This document shows positions 32,254 to 43,816 of a DNA stretch of 64,000 bases, piece by piece (position 1 is the first letter of the stretch; every line of letters starts with the position of its first letter). Below the pieces are notes generated by a model, which saw only the letters and a program-made list of their open reading frames with translations, was not told the origin of the DNA and ran no database searches. A program made the position numbers and the translations under genes. Origin of the DNA: Branchiostoma floridae (lineage: Eukaryota; Chordata; Leptocardii; Amphioxiformes; Branchiostomatidae); NCBI RefSeq assembly GCF_000003815.2, contig NC_049990.1, positions 4,341,803-4,405,802 of the forward strand, written 5' to 3'.

Positions 32254-32415
32254 GCCTCTACCAGGCTCCATGGATCGGTAGAATCATTATCCTCACCACG
32301 ATAAGGATGAGGAAACGTACTCTTCTGGCCGGCTAACTCCCCTAGCGTACTATAGACTCTATGTGTCCAATTTCCAGAATTAGGCCACCGATCCACGAAG
32401 CCTGGTAGAGGCTAA
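32253..32415. mobile_element. Small MITE abutting hAT copy B
   Basis: AGCCTCTACCAGGCTCCATG GATCGG on the left is mirrored by CCGATCCACGAAGCCTGGTA GAGGCT on the right, about 26-bp termini with few mismatches and about 110 bp inside. It begins exactly where the hAT copy ends. Confidence 0.65.
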
Positions 32416-32618
32416 CCCAGTCCTGCCATGGTATCAATCATCCATGGCCCTACTGTCAAGTTTACATCTGCTCATGAATAATTAATGAGCTATGACGAGT
32501 GAAAGTAGACGCCATTAGAAGATGAGGGCCGTGTGCCCGGAAGATGGTAACGTAACTTTTAGAGGCCATTTTAGCGAGTTCTAGATCACCTTGCGCTGTC
32601 TCTACACGTCTTGGCAAC

Positions 32619-35600
32619 ATGAGACACCTTGACAAGGAGCCAACAAGGTCTATCTTGCTGACAAACTTGCCTCGAGTGGCAGGAAGCTGTCAAGTTTCAC
32701 AGCTCAATGCAGAGATATGTGCCGCGCTTACAGAAGGTAAGATGTACTTTTTGTCAACTCAGCTCAATTTTCTATAATGTAAGTAGTCGACACGTACTTT
32801 TACTTAACCTTCTCCTTCACCTAACCGTGAGAATTGGATGCCAAATTAAACGGCTTCTCCTTCTTCAGAGTGCTAAAAACTGAAATGTTAGCAGTGGTGT
32901 AAACTAAACGCTTAGCGCGCGTGTGCCAAAAAATGAGTTACGCCCAGGGGCGGCCTACACTGTCACTGGCTACAGCCACAGTACAGGTTTACCTTTTCAA
33001 CGTTCTAGCAAAGGTAATGATCTCAAACAGTTTGGGCGCTAAAACAGGAGGCTGCGAACTAGAACTAGAGGGAAAATGGATGTAATGTAACGTATAGGAA
33101 CTGTACTACATGGTGTAAAATGTCATGTAGAACATTGTGTTTCCTAAACATGTGTAACCCATAGGTGTTTTTCACGCTTGAAAAAAACTTCATGTGTGGG
33201 TGCCATGTTGGATGACGGGTCTGCACTTCCGAGTGTGTTGTTTTTCTATCCATACTAGCGTGTCACAATGGGGCCAGACCGGGCAACGAAAAGTGCGAAA
33301 TAAAAGACAACAAAAACACGAATGGGACCAAACTGATTCAACAGCATGCCTTGTGCAACTATGACAGTCACTGTTAAACTATGATTTTTCATTTCCACGA
33401 ACAGCGCAGCTGGGCTCTGCATAGGAAATGTGAGTTATGAATTAGGTCTAACCAAGAAGCTCCTTGGTCTAACGGAGGGTCTGCACGGGAGGGGCTCCAA
33501 GCTCTGACAACGCTTTACGTAAAGCGTTGTCAGAGCTCGGAGCCAACGGTTACATTCAAGAAGGCTGACAGCACTTTGAATAACGCTTAATTTAGAACGG
33601 CTAAAATGCCATTGCCTGAATTTTGATGGGCAAGATTTTGTGACATTCAAAAGGGTATTAAGGCGATGCCCCTCCCCTTAACATATTTTCAGCATTTCAA
33701 GGGCTGAAGGCACGTGAAGTCACAAGGGAAGTCTGGGAAAATTTTGAAACCTTGACCCTTTAAAACGCCATTTCCTGCATTTTTATTGGCAAATTTTGCT
33801 GACAGACTACAACATTTCTACAAGGTTTTTGAGGGCGACGCCCCCAACATATTTTTACCTGCAGCTGGGAAATTTTGAAATGTTGACCCTCTGAAATGAC
33901 ATTTCCTACATTATGAGGGGTGAAATTTGCTGATAGGCTAATTTTAATGAAATTTTTGTTTGAAAAAATTCACAAGGGTTGTGGAAGTATAAAGATTGTA
34001 CTTGTAGAAGTGACACTTGTGGTACCCAGGACTGTAGAAGTGAAAGTAGTTGGATAGCTGTAAAAGTGGCACCAATATGGAAGCCATGAATATAGTCACT
34101 AACTTTGTTGGTGATACCAGTCTACAACACTTTTACTACACTAGTGCACTTCTTGAACATAGGAATGAATGCTGTGATAGTCATACCATGATTAGTTCTT
34201 GTAATTCTTGTTACAATGTTTATGGTGTCTATTTTGAAAACGTAGCCATCTTATTTTTTGTACCCATCTTGTTTTTTTGCCCTCTTACTATTTTTGCAAT
34301 CTGAAGAGGACGCCATCCATAAAATTGACATGCTGTTGCCTTAGTAATGCTTGAACTTCAGTTGAAGTTCAGACTCATTTTGTGTCCAAATTCTGATAGA
34401 TGTTCTTTAGTCCCATATCAAAGATAAAATAAACATTTATCTTTTAATTACAGCAACTTTGGGAAAGGTTATAAACCTCAGGTACAGCCGTCCAAAGGTA
34501 TGTAAAACTTTGATTTCTTTAAGCAACAGATTAATACTCTCATACTTGACAATTTATTTTCTTAAATTTAACCACAGTGGCATTTTTAAAGAGGATGAAT
34601 CAGGTGATATACATAAATTATGTTTTAAATGTGGTAATACCTTAATAGTACAAATGTAGTAGTAGTAGGTAGTATCCATTTCTTTATTCTTAATGGTAGA
34701 TTATATTGATTGCAGGCATGTGCTGTTGTGACATTTTCCAAGAGGATGTCTGTGGTGAAGGCCTTGCAGAAAGGCAGACAGGTGGGTCTTCAATTGAAAA
34801 AGACGGATATCGCATTTAACTTAAGGATTGCACCCATGCATATATGGCCAAATTTGGTCACAACAAAAGTCATTGGGAGAAGGTTCTTTACATAAGCTAA
34901 TTGCACCTTACACATAATTCTAATTTGCTTTTGTTACATTTTGACATGGTAAACATTTATGTTTATTGGATGATGCTATTCTTGTTCCAGATGATAAGAA
35001 AATGTTGTGTTTTGGTGTCTTATTATTATGGTTATAAGCGAAAATGATTATGATAACTATAATTCAATTTTAAATTTTGAAAATTTTGTTTTCAAAACTT
35101 ATCACTCAATATAGCAGCTTCAAGAAATGTTATTCCATATCACCCTAGGTACCAGCCTGACTGTGGGTAGGATCGCCCAAAGGCTAGAGGGCGATCTGAA
35201 CCAAGGGAGGGCTGGGACAGAGGGTGACACGGAATTCACTGTGTTGTATTTCATTATGTCATACCCACCTGAGAAAACACATATTTCGATGCGAAATGCA
35301 CCAGAAGTTGAGAAAATGTGTCCTTGAACAAAAGATTGTAACAACAGCAATTCTATCGTCCGAATCCGGTTTCAAATTTTCAACTGTGCCGTATTCGACC
35401 CGTCCTAAATAGTTCGATTTACTCGAAGGAAGCCTGTGTGATACAACTTAGAACCTGTGTGATATGAAAAGTTATCACACGGTCCGGAACACCCGTATCG
35501 AACGTTTTCGCGTCACAGGTATGACATAAAGTCTTTCATCAACCGGTCCAAAACACCCATATCAAATGTTATCGGGGCCCAGGTATACTATAAATGTGGA

Positions 35601-38600
35601 AATTGCAAAGTGAAGGTTCTATTCAGTATTTCAAACTCTTTCGTTTGCAGGGCAAAATTTTTGTCTGTGGCACCAGAGTGAAGTTGTTCAGAACACCAGA
35701 TCCTGTCCTTGTGCAAAATACGGAGAAAAGACAACATGGTCGTGAGATGTACTTCACAAAGGCAGAACAGCAAAATGCAAGGCAAGAAACAACAGAGTCC
35801 AGTCTCTGTGATGACCCTCCAGAGACTGACAGCTACATGTACCTCCCATTCCACAAGCATCCCTACAGACCACCGCACATTTCTGAAGATATCTGTTCCA
35901 GAATGGTTGTGCCGAAGTCAAAAAGGTCTCACAGGAAGAGCTTATTTTCCTCAAAGATGACTTCTAAATGCCATTCATGGAAGGACTCTTCGGCAAAAGC
36001 AGCTCACAGGAAGAAGACAAGTGCAATGCAGAGAGGACATACAAAAGCTGCTGCTACGACAAAAACTGTGAGAACACTTCCTAAGAGGTGGGCAATTCTG
36101 GATCTTTCATCTGTTGACACAAAAATCATGAAAATTTACCTTTTGAAATCTTTTCATGTTTCTATCAAATCAAAAGAAACATATTAATCTCATCCAGGTC
36201 AGTACATAGTTAATAGCTACTCTCCCTTTGCAAGAAATACAATGTGATACATGTACATGTACATCACATACATTTTATGTTTTTTGTCACAGGTTCACAG
36301 TCTACACCCTGGGATTGTCGACCCTGATTCCAGTTCAAGTGAAGAGTAACGACACCATTGCAGTTCTGAAAGCAGCTATACAACAGAAGGAGGGGATCAA
36401 AATACCCGTAAAAGCAACTTTGTGGTGCAAGGGATACAAGGTAAAACATTATTTGCCTACAGAACTAATAATTCCTGGTCAAACTCAAAGAAAGTTTCAA
36501 CATAAATGCCAATGAGTCAGATCAACTGACTTGTACCAGAGTAGTCTACATGTAGATCCAGAGTGGTAGTGACACTGTACCATGATCATCAAAAACTAGT
36601 AAGATTATTATGTTGTCCAAGTTACTTCATGTTTTTCGAATTTACAAATCAAGGATTTTCTTCACAACATCATAGTTGGTGGACCTCCTAACCTTGGATG
36701 ACCAGTTGGTTGGACCAGACAGCAATGTGGCATTACATATCAGCCTTCAGGGAGGATCTGACAAGGGTATTATGATTTCTACTTAAAAAAATAAAATCTG
36801 ATGCATCTAGTGGGTTTGCAGAAAAAGGCATCAAGGCATAACTTCATTCTTATAACTGCCTCATGATGATGAAAACACTGCACTTAAAAAAAAGAAAGAA
36901 AAGCAGGTTATTCAGTTTCTTAAGTAATTTCAATATTTGTTTCATGTTTATTGTGTACCTTCATTAATGTAACAGGTTATTCAATTAGTTCTTTTCTTTT
37001 AATTTAACAGACCAGGTTACAGAAAAGGAGCTACAAAAGCTTGCCAAGAACCTGGGTGCAGAATGGGAAAGCCTGGCCATTTACCTGGACATGAAGAAGG
37101 CTGATGTGGACAAGTTCAAGGCTGACAACCCCTACCAGACAGAGCAGCAGATATTCTCCATGCTGGTGAGGTGGAAGGAGACACAAGGGACCAGAGCAAC
37201 TAAAGAACAACTGAAGGAGAAACTGAGGGAAGCTGGGGTAGAGGAAGAAAAGTTCGGTAAGTTAGACTGGTCTTGTCATTATTATGTATCATAATAAAAG
37301 ATACATCATTGTGATGAGGCTTGATAGTTCTGCATTATGGAATAGTATGATACATTAATGATGATTTTGTAAAAACAGATTAGCATTTGGAATTCATGAT
37401 TACATTTCTCATTTCATAAAACCCACAAACTGCACAATCTCTACTATCAATGTTTTTTGTGCAAGTTTAGGTTGGCTTATAGTTGATGTAAGTAGCACAA
37501 TTACATTTAAAAAACGTGACCATTATGCCAATATAGCATCATTTATCTTAAAAAGCAATTCAGAACAAAATGAGGTTTCAAGTTTTCCCATTCATTCAAC
37601 CATCCTTACTGTTAAATGATTTTGTTGTATTCAGTCAAAATGAAATCATCTTATTTTTCAGGTATCCCTCCAAGGAAAGGGTCTGAAGAATGGTTGGTTG
37701 ACACTCTACTCCAGCTGTTACCTGAAGAAGGCAAGGCTTTGTCTGTTAATGAACTTGCTAATAGGTTCAATCAAAACACGAATTCAAAGGGTAATAGTAA
37801 GAAATTCAAAGCTTATGGGTGTGGTCCCCTTAAAGCTTTTCTAGAGGCTCATCCGAAACAGTTCACAATCAAAGAGGAAAAACAGGGTGGTGTGTGTCGT
37901 GTCACAGCTGTTAAACAGAAGAAGATAGTGAAACAAAAGAAGGCTTTTCAAAATCAGCAAAACTTGAATGAAGATACATGTGACCAGTCTACATTACCTA
38001 AAGCTGGGTTTGTTCAGTATGACGAAAATGCAGGAGCAGTGGCACAAAACATTGTTACTCTTCCTGGTTCTGACCTTATGCAAATTAAAGGAATAGTGCA
38101 TGATTATAGTATGAACAAAGAGAGTAATGCTTCCCTCTCAAGCTTTGATAACACTGACCCCAAGGCTGCACTAGCATTTTCAAATTTTACTGGAACCGAT
38201 ACCGGAGAAAGAATGTATGAAGGAGCTGCATCCAACAGTATTCTTTCACCAGCTCCTGATCAGAAAGCTGAACAGACCAATTTTTCATTAGGTCCACTGC
38301 CGTCTCATACACAAGCAAAAGTACAAGCTAGTGCAGAGAGTCAGGTGCATGTAGATGTACACTTGCATTTACATGACCAGAATCTCCCAAGGCAGCCACT
38401 CGATTGGACAACTGACCATGTTTGCCAATGGCTCCATGGACTTCAACTCAATAGGGACAAGTTACCAGGATACATCGAAGCTTTCAAAAAAGGGGACATT
38501 TATGGAGAAGTACTCACTACACTATCAGTTGCTGGTGAAGAGGGCAGGATTACCCTAGGTGTCTCCCCCAGGGATTGGGCAAAGATTGTCTCCAATATAG

Positions 38601-41600
38601 AAGAACTGTTTGCTGACGAAGAGCCAACTTCAGAACCAGAAAATTTTAGTGCTTTTGCTTTACATGCTCAGCGCTACCCACCCCAGCTGCAGGAACCTCC
38701 CCAGCAACATTACCCATTACGGTATCCATACCACATCACACCAACTACATATATTGGTGCTACTGCTTCTAATGACACTATTTCAGGATATAGCGAGAAT
38801 ACAGCAACACTGACTCACACCATAAGTCCTTTAACATCTGCTGACGAAATATGGGATTCAGTTATGGAAAGTGTAGATCACTTTAAAACTAGTGCCAGAG
38901 CGTACTGTTTGGTTGTTTACAATGACCAACAAGATGATTCTGCTCACATAGAAGCACTTGCAGATGTCGCTTGGACTAAAGTCTTTGACTTTGATCCAAA
39001 CAGCCGTGAATCTTGCACCTTTTCACGCTGTGAAGTTCCTCTACGAAACCAAAGAAGTTTGTACATCACCACTTGTCGAGATAATGCAAAAAGCCTTCAT
39101 GACAAAGCAACAGAATGGTTCTTTCCTATAGATGATCTTAATGTAGGAGAGAGAGAGTGGAAAAAGTCTGTTGGCGAAATAATAAATTCTCACATTGAAA
39201 AGCTAGCTGATTTCTGCTGTCGAAGGAGGCCTTTGACAGTGGTTGTGATGTGGTACGGATCCTACAAGTGCCTTCCCCATCTGAATCGTCTCCTTGACAA
39301 AATGGATGAAAGGATCACAGATGGTGTGAAATTCGTTTTCTGTCTCAGAGAAAAGCCAAATGATGAAACCACTTTGCAAAAGTTCAATGAGATGTGCTCG
39401 GAGCTTGAAGTGAGTGATGCCGACATTCACATTGTACCACTTGCAACCATGTGTCAGCAATTACAACATCAAGCGAGTAACAAAATCCCCTCTAGAACTA
39501 GATACATGCTTCCTGCCCTTACAGAGAGGGTTCTGACTAAGGTAGAAATTGAGCAAAAAGATGTCGCTTGGTTGGCAGAGGAACTGGATGTTTTGTATTT
39601 AGAGCAGGACCATTCAGTTTCTTTCCAGGGAAATAGAAATGATCTTGGAAGAGAATTCTACCACGGGGGTACCATTTCCTGGTTTGAACTCCAGTTAGGA
39701 ACATATGCTGTGGACAGGGACATTCAATTTGCACTTGAGGCAAGCATCAAAACTGTCCTCAATCGTCGCAAATCTGCCATAAAGACCCTGTATCATGCCC
39801 CTGGCGCTGGTGGCACCACATTGGCCAGAAGGGTTCTGTGGGACATACATCTGGAAAAGATTTGCCCTTGTGCTTTTGTCACATCCTTGGCACATGACAA
39901 TGATGCTATACATAAAAGAATCAAATGGTTGCACAACAAAACCAGTCTTCCTGTTTTTGTCGTTGAAGACAGTCGGATCTCAAAGACAGAGTCAAGGTTG
40001 ATAAGGGAAACGTTTGAAACATGCAGGCAGTTCACTCCATTGGTCATTCTTGATGTACAAAGATATTCTTCCAAGATAGACAAAGATAAAGAGGGTGACA
40101 GGTTCTGGCTGAAAGGAGAGGTAAGCATTCCTGAAGCAATAAGACTAACTGAAGTGTTCTCAAGAAATTGCCCGGAAAAGAAAGATGATTTCGAAAAACT
40201 AGTTGATGATGCAAAGGCACACAAAAACCCACGTGTCTTTGAGTTCGGTCTGACAGCTTTTGAGTATGAGTTTCGTGGTGTTCAGTCATATGTTTCTGGC
40301 TATCTGAAACTAGATGGTCACTTCAATTTGTTGAAGGACTTATCAGATTGGAGATTAGCTGTAGGTTTCTTGTCTCTGACCTACTACTATGGCCAAGCTG
40401 CAATACCAGGCCAATTCTTTGCCAACATCTTAGGCATTAGGAAGAAAGATACAGTTGATTTTGGCAGCCTGCCATTTGAGGCTAAGAAGTTCATAAACAA
40501 AGAAGATGGCAACTATTGGAGAATTTCTATCCATGCATTAGCTAAGGAGATCTTAGAGCAGATTCTTTGCCCTGTACCACACAGCAGGGAGTCAAATGTG
40601 AGACTAAGTTCATCAGCTACAAAATGTCTTAAAGAGTTTACAGCAATGTTCATCATAGAGGCTGGAAGTGGAAAGGAACGGTTGTGCCAAGACCTTATCA
40701 ATGTGGTGATAGCAACCTTCTTTTCAAGAGACAACAATGAAATTTTGATGATTGGTAGAACAAAACGACATCTGTCTTCACTTATACTTGACATTCCATC
40801 TCAGCGGCCTCTTTACACAGAGAGGTATGCCATATTCCAACTTCTAGTAGAATACTTTCCTCGAAACCCTCACTGCCTTGCACACCTTGCACGGTTTTGT
40901 GCATTAGTACGTGAAGAATACCCGGTTGCAAAGAAGTATATTGAGAAAGCAATACAGATTCGTGAAGAAGAAAGACAGCAGTACCATCATTATATGGCTG
41001 CATCATTTGAGGAAGGTATTGAGGAAGACAGTCAGGGTGCAGACACTCCTTTGAGTCGTATTTATAACATGAAGGGATGTATTTACCAAGCTGAAATGTC
41101 CAGCAACATAGGGCGCCTTGGCAGTGTTGCGACTTGTGAAGAACATATAGATGTTAATGAAGTCATCACAGAAGCAGTAGCACTTGCAAAGACAGCATCT
41201 ACAGCTTTTGCCAAGTGCAGGGAGTACTACAAGAAAGGCCACGAAGATTCGTTTGGCTATGTCCCCGACATCAAATTGCGGCTGAAACTCATTGAGTTTA
41301 TCAAAAAGAACTTTGGTGATTATGAAACATATGTTGGGTCTGAAAGTGCAGATGAGTACATAAAAGACTTGCTGTGGGAAGTAGATTCTCTGATCAGGGA
41401 GTGTTATGAGAAAGTTTTTACACTTCCTCAGGAATTTCATACATCTGTTGACTGGTACTGCCTTCTTTGTAAAGATGCTGCACTAGCAATCCAAAACTGG
41501 ACAGATGTGTCGTCCATACGGGGTAGAAGAGGGAAGCTAGCAGCATACAGAATGCTCAACCAAAGTAGATCAGCTGTCAAAAACATCTGGTACTGGGACA

Positions 41601-42421
41601 ACATGAGAAAATCTGACATAGAAGACATTATTACTCTCTATGAGCAAAATTTCCAGGAAGTATTTGAGAAAGGCCTTGATTACAACCTTGACAATGACAT
41701 GAAAGACTGGTTGTTAGCAATTAGGCATGAACTAATTGAAAGGCCCTACACCATTGAGGAAGTCCTTCTTAGGGTGAGGCAGTGGTATGACAGGCGTAAG
41801 TCACCGTATTCTGTATACTACTTGTATGTTCTAACAGCTGTCCTAGCTATCGGTACAAAGGGTCAAACTGGGTCAAGAGGGAGCTTTGCCGAAATGAAGC
41901 GGCTTCAGCCTTTACTGAAACGAGCTTCTCTAAGCATTGGCAGGCCTAAACTGTGCCGTGAGTATGTTACTTCATCCAGCTGTGGAATAAAACGTCTTGG
42001 CCACAATCAAGAACATAGGAACTGGGACCCCGACTCACGTAATTGGAAGTTCAAAGGAGAGCTAGACAGTTTCACTGGAACCATACGAGAATGCCACTCT
42101 AATGCTAAAGGTACCATTGAAATGGACATGGGAAGGGTCGCAGACTTTGATTGCATTAAGGTGTTTTTCGTGCCAGCTGCTTCAGGCTTCTGGGATAGAA
42201 GATATGTGAATACCCGTGTTCAGTTCTTGCTTGGGTTTAGCTTCGAGTCTGGCCCTGAGGCATTTAATGTGACAGAGCTAAAACGATTTAAATGCACAAC
42301 ATGTGGAAAAACTAATGAAAGGGCAACAGATGATGCAGTACCATTTGTCTACTGTAGCTGTGGCTTCCCAATAAATGTAAGAAGGCAAGTTGATGATTAT
42401 GCACATGCTTATTCATATTGA
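32619..42421 (+). CDS. SAMD9-like STAND protein with RRM, UBL, death and LOTUS-like domains
   Basis: Eight exons join in phase: 32619-32736, 34454-34497, 34716-34781, 35651-36087, 36293-36440, 36676-36766, 37011-37256, 37662-42421, about 1,969 codons. Domains in order (approximate residues): RRM 10-97 (SILLTNLP, VINLRYSRP, ACAVVTFS, IFVCGTRVKL); basic linker; ubiquitin-like fold 222-300 (FTVYTLGLSTLIPVQVK, LVDLLTLDDQL); death domain 303-383 (LQKLAKNLGAEWESLAIYL); LOTUS/OST-HTH-like 390-465 (LLPEEGKALSVNELANRF, PLKAFLEAHP); SAM 628-690 (WTTDHVCQWLHGL). The SAMD9-type core follows: SIR2-like region, P-loop HAPGAGGTTLARR near 1097 without the usual lysine, Walker-B-like LVILDVQRY, a helical TPR-like region, then an OB-like region with VQFLLGFSFESGPEAF. 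The end has CTTCG and CSCG, a likely zinc ribbon. SAMD9 proteins restrict viruses and translation in vertebrates; the role here is inferred. No ortholog with this full order is known to me. Confidence 0.82.
33467..33935. mobile_element. Copy of the AACGCTT repeat family (intron 1 of the SAMD9-like gene)
   Basis: GGAGGGTCTGCACGGGAGGG, TAACGCTTAATTTAGAACGG and several modules of the type CCATTTCCTGCATTTTTATTGGCAAATTTTGC match the element at 52508-53748. The right end is not clear. Confidence 0.55.
33493..33544. repeat. 52-bp palindrome with no loop
   Basis: GGCTCCAAGCTCTGACAACG CTTTAC is followed directly by GTAAAGCGTTGTCAGAGCTC GGAGCC, its reverse complement with one mismatch. It sits inside the repeat copy at 33467-33935. 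Confidence 0.88.
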
Positions 42422-43816
42422 AGACTTAGTACATTATAATTGTTCATTGTATATATAATCTAACCATTATGAAAGGGACAATGAACAATCAACCTACTAA
42501 ATACTAAATGTGATTCTATTGTTATTTCATCTGCTTATCTTATTAATCTAATCTGTTAAGAGAAACATTGTCAACATTTTCAATATATCTTATCACATTC
42601 AAAGTGATCAGTGTTGCCTGCATTCAACCTTTTGGAAATATCAGAGAATTATGGTTTATTATGATGGATTATTTAAGCAAGTACTTAACTTTCTATCTAT
42701 TATACACCTCTGTATGTGCCTTGTAAGGCCTACGTCACATTTCCAAAACGGGGCCCGGCCGGGATGTTTTAAGAAATGAAAAATTAAATTGTATCCCTAG
42801 AAATATACACAAATCATGTCCACGAATCTTATTTTGACATTTTGTGTATTTTGATGTCTGTCATATCAGTCTTTTCGCTCACGAAATCTGCTCGAACGGG
42901 CCCCGGTTTGGAAATGTGACCTAAGCCTAAAATAACTCCAGTACAATGTAGCATGCTCATCAAGTATGTTTTGAGATGGCATGGTAGACAAATCATTTCA
43001 GTAACACAGTGAACATTACAATGTAACTCTTGCAGAACATACATTGTAATATAATAGCATATATGCATATATGCTGAATTCTTGATTATCAACATTGCGT
43101 TGTTATGCATAAACATGTATTTTATAATGTTGTTATATTATTATAGAAATGATGAGAGAACCTAGATTGTTATAAGAATTATTTCAGATGTATGTACTAT
43201 GTAACGTTACATACCATACATTGTGGTACGAAACACCCTGCCGATTGTGCCACACAATCCCACATTTTCACCTCTTTGAATAATACTTAACATTTCTCAA
43301 GTGCATGTTACAGCTACTACTGTATGCACAACAAAAAGTCAAATTATTTATATGTTTGTTTGTTTGTTTTCTCTTTACAGTTATTAAACTGGGTGAGCTT
43401 AGTGAATGTGCATTTGTCATACTTCATGAGTGAATAACTGTCACAAAGCGGTCAGAAAACTTAAATCCATACTATGGTTGAGTTATTACATATGATTATG
43501 CCTGCCCTGCCTGCCTATGATTATCAGAGGGATTAAATCCAGTAAGAAGACAGAAATATGAGTATAAAGACCCTTCAAACATCTGAAAAGAGCTCAAAGA
43601 CAACTTTGAAGTGACTTTTGATGTACTGACAGAATACAAGCAACAACAAAAATTCACATATATGCTATATGTAATATCTTGTTTTGAAGAACTAATCATG
43701 CGTTGTATTTCTTAAATGAAGTCCTACCTAGTAAATGCAAGGTATGTTTGGACGACCGATAAACTGCTGTAAAACAATATGTGAGCTAAATTAGTAGCAC
43801 AAATGTGCCCTTTATG
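42422..43816. other. 3' flank between the SAMD9-like gene and LAMTOR4
   Basis: The SAMD9-like gene (+) and LAMTOR4 (-) converge here. A 12-bp perfect stem lies at 42439-42450 and 42478-42489 (ATTGTTCATTGT and its complement), 18 bp after the stop. No further exon recognised. Confidence 0.5.

Noticed and set aside
32142-32396. Minus-strand ORF of 84 codons
   Set aside because: It lies across the ends of two adjacent MITEs and has no recognisable domain.
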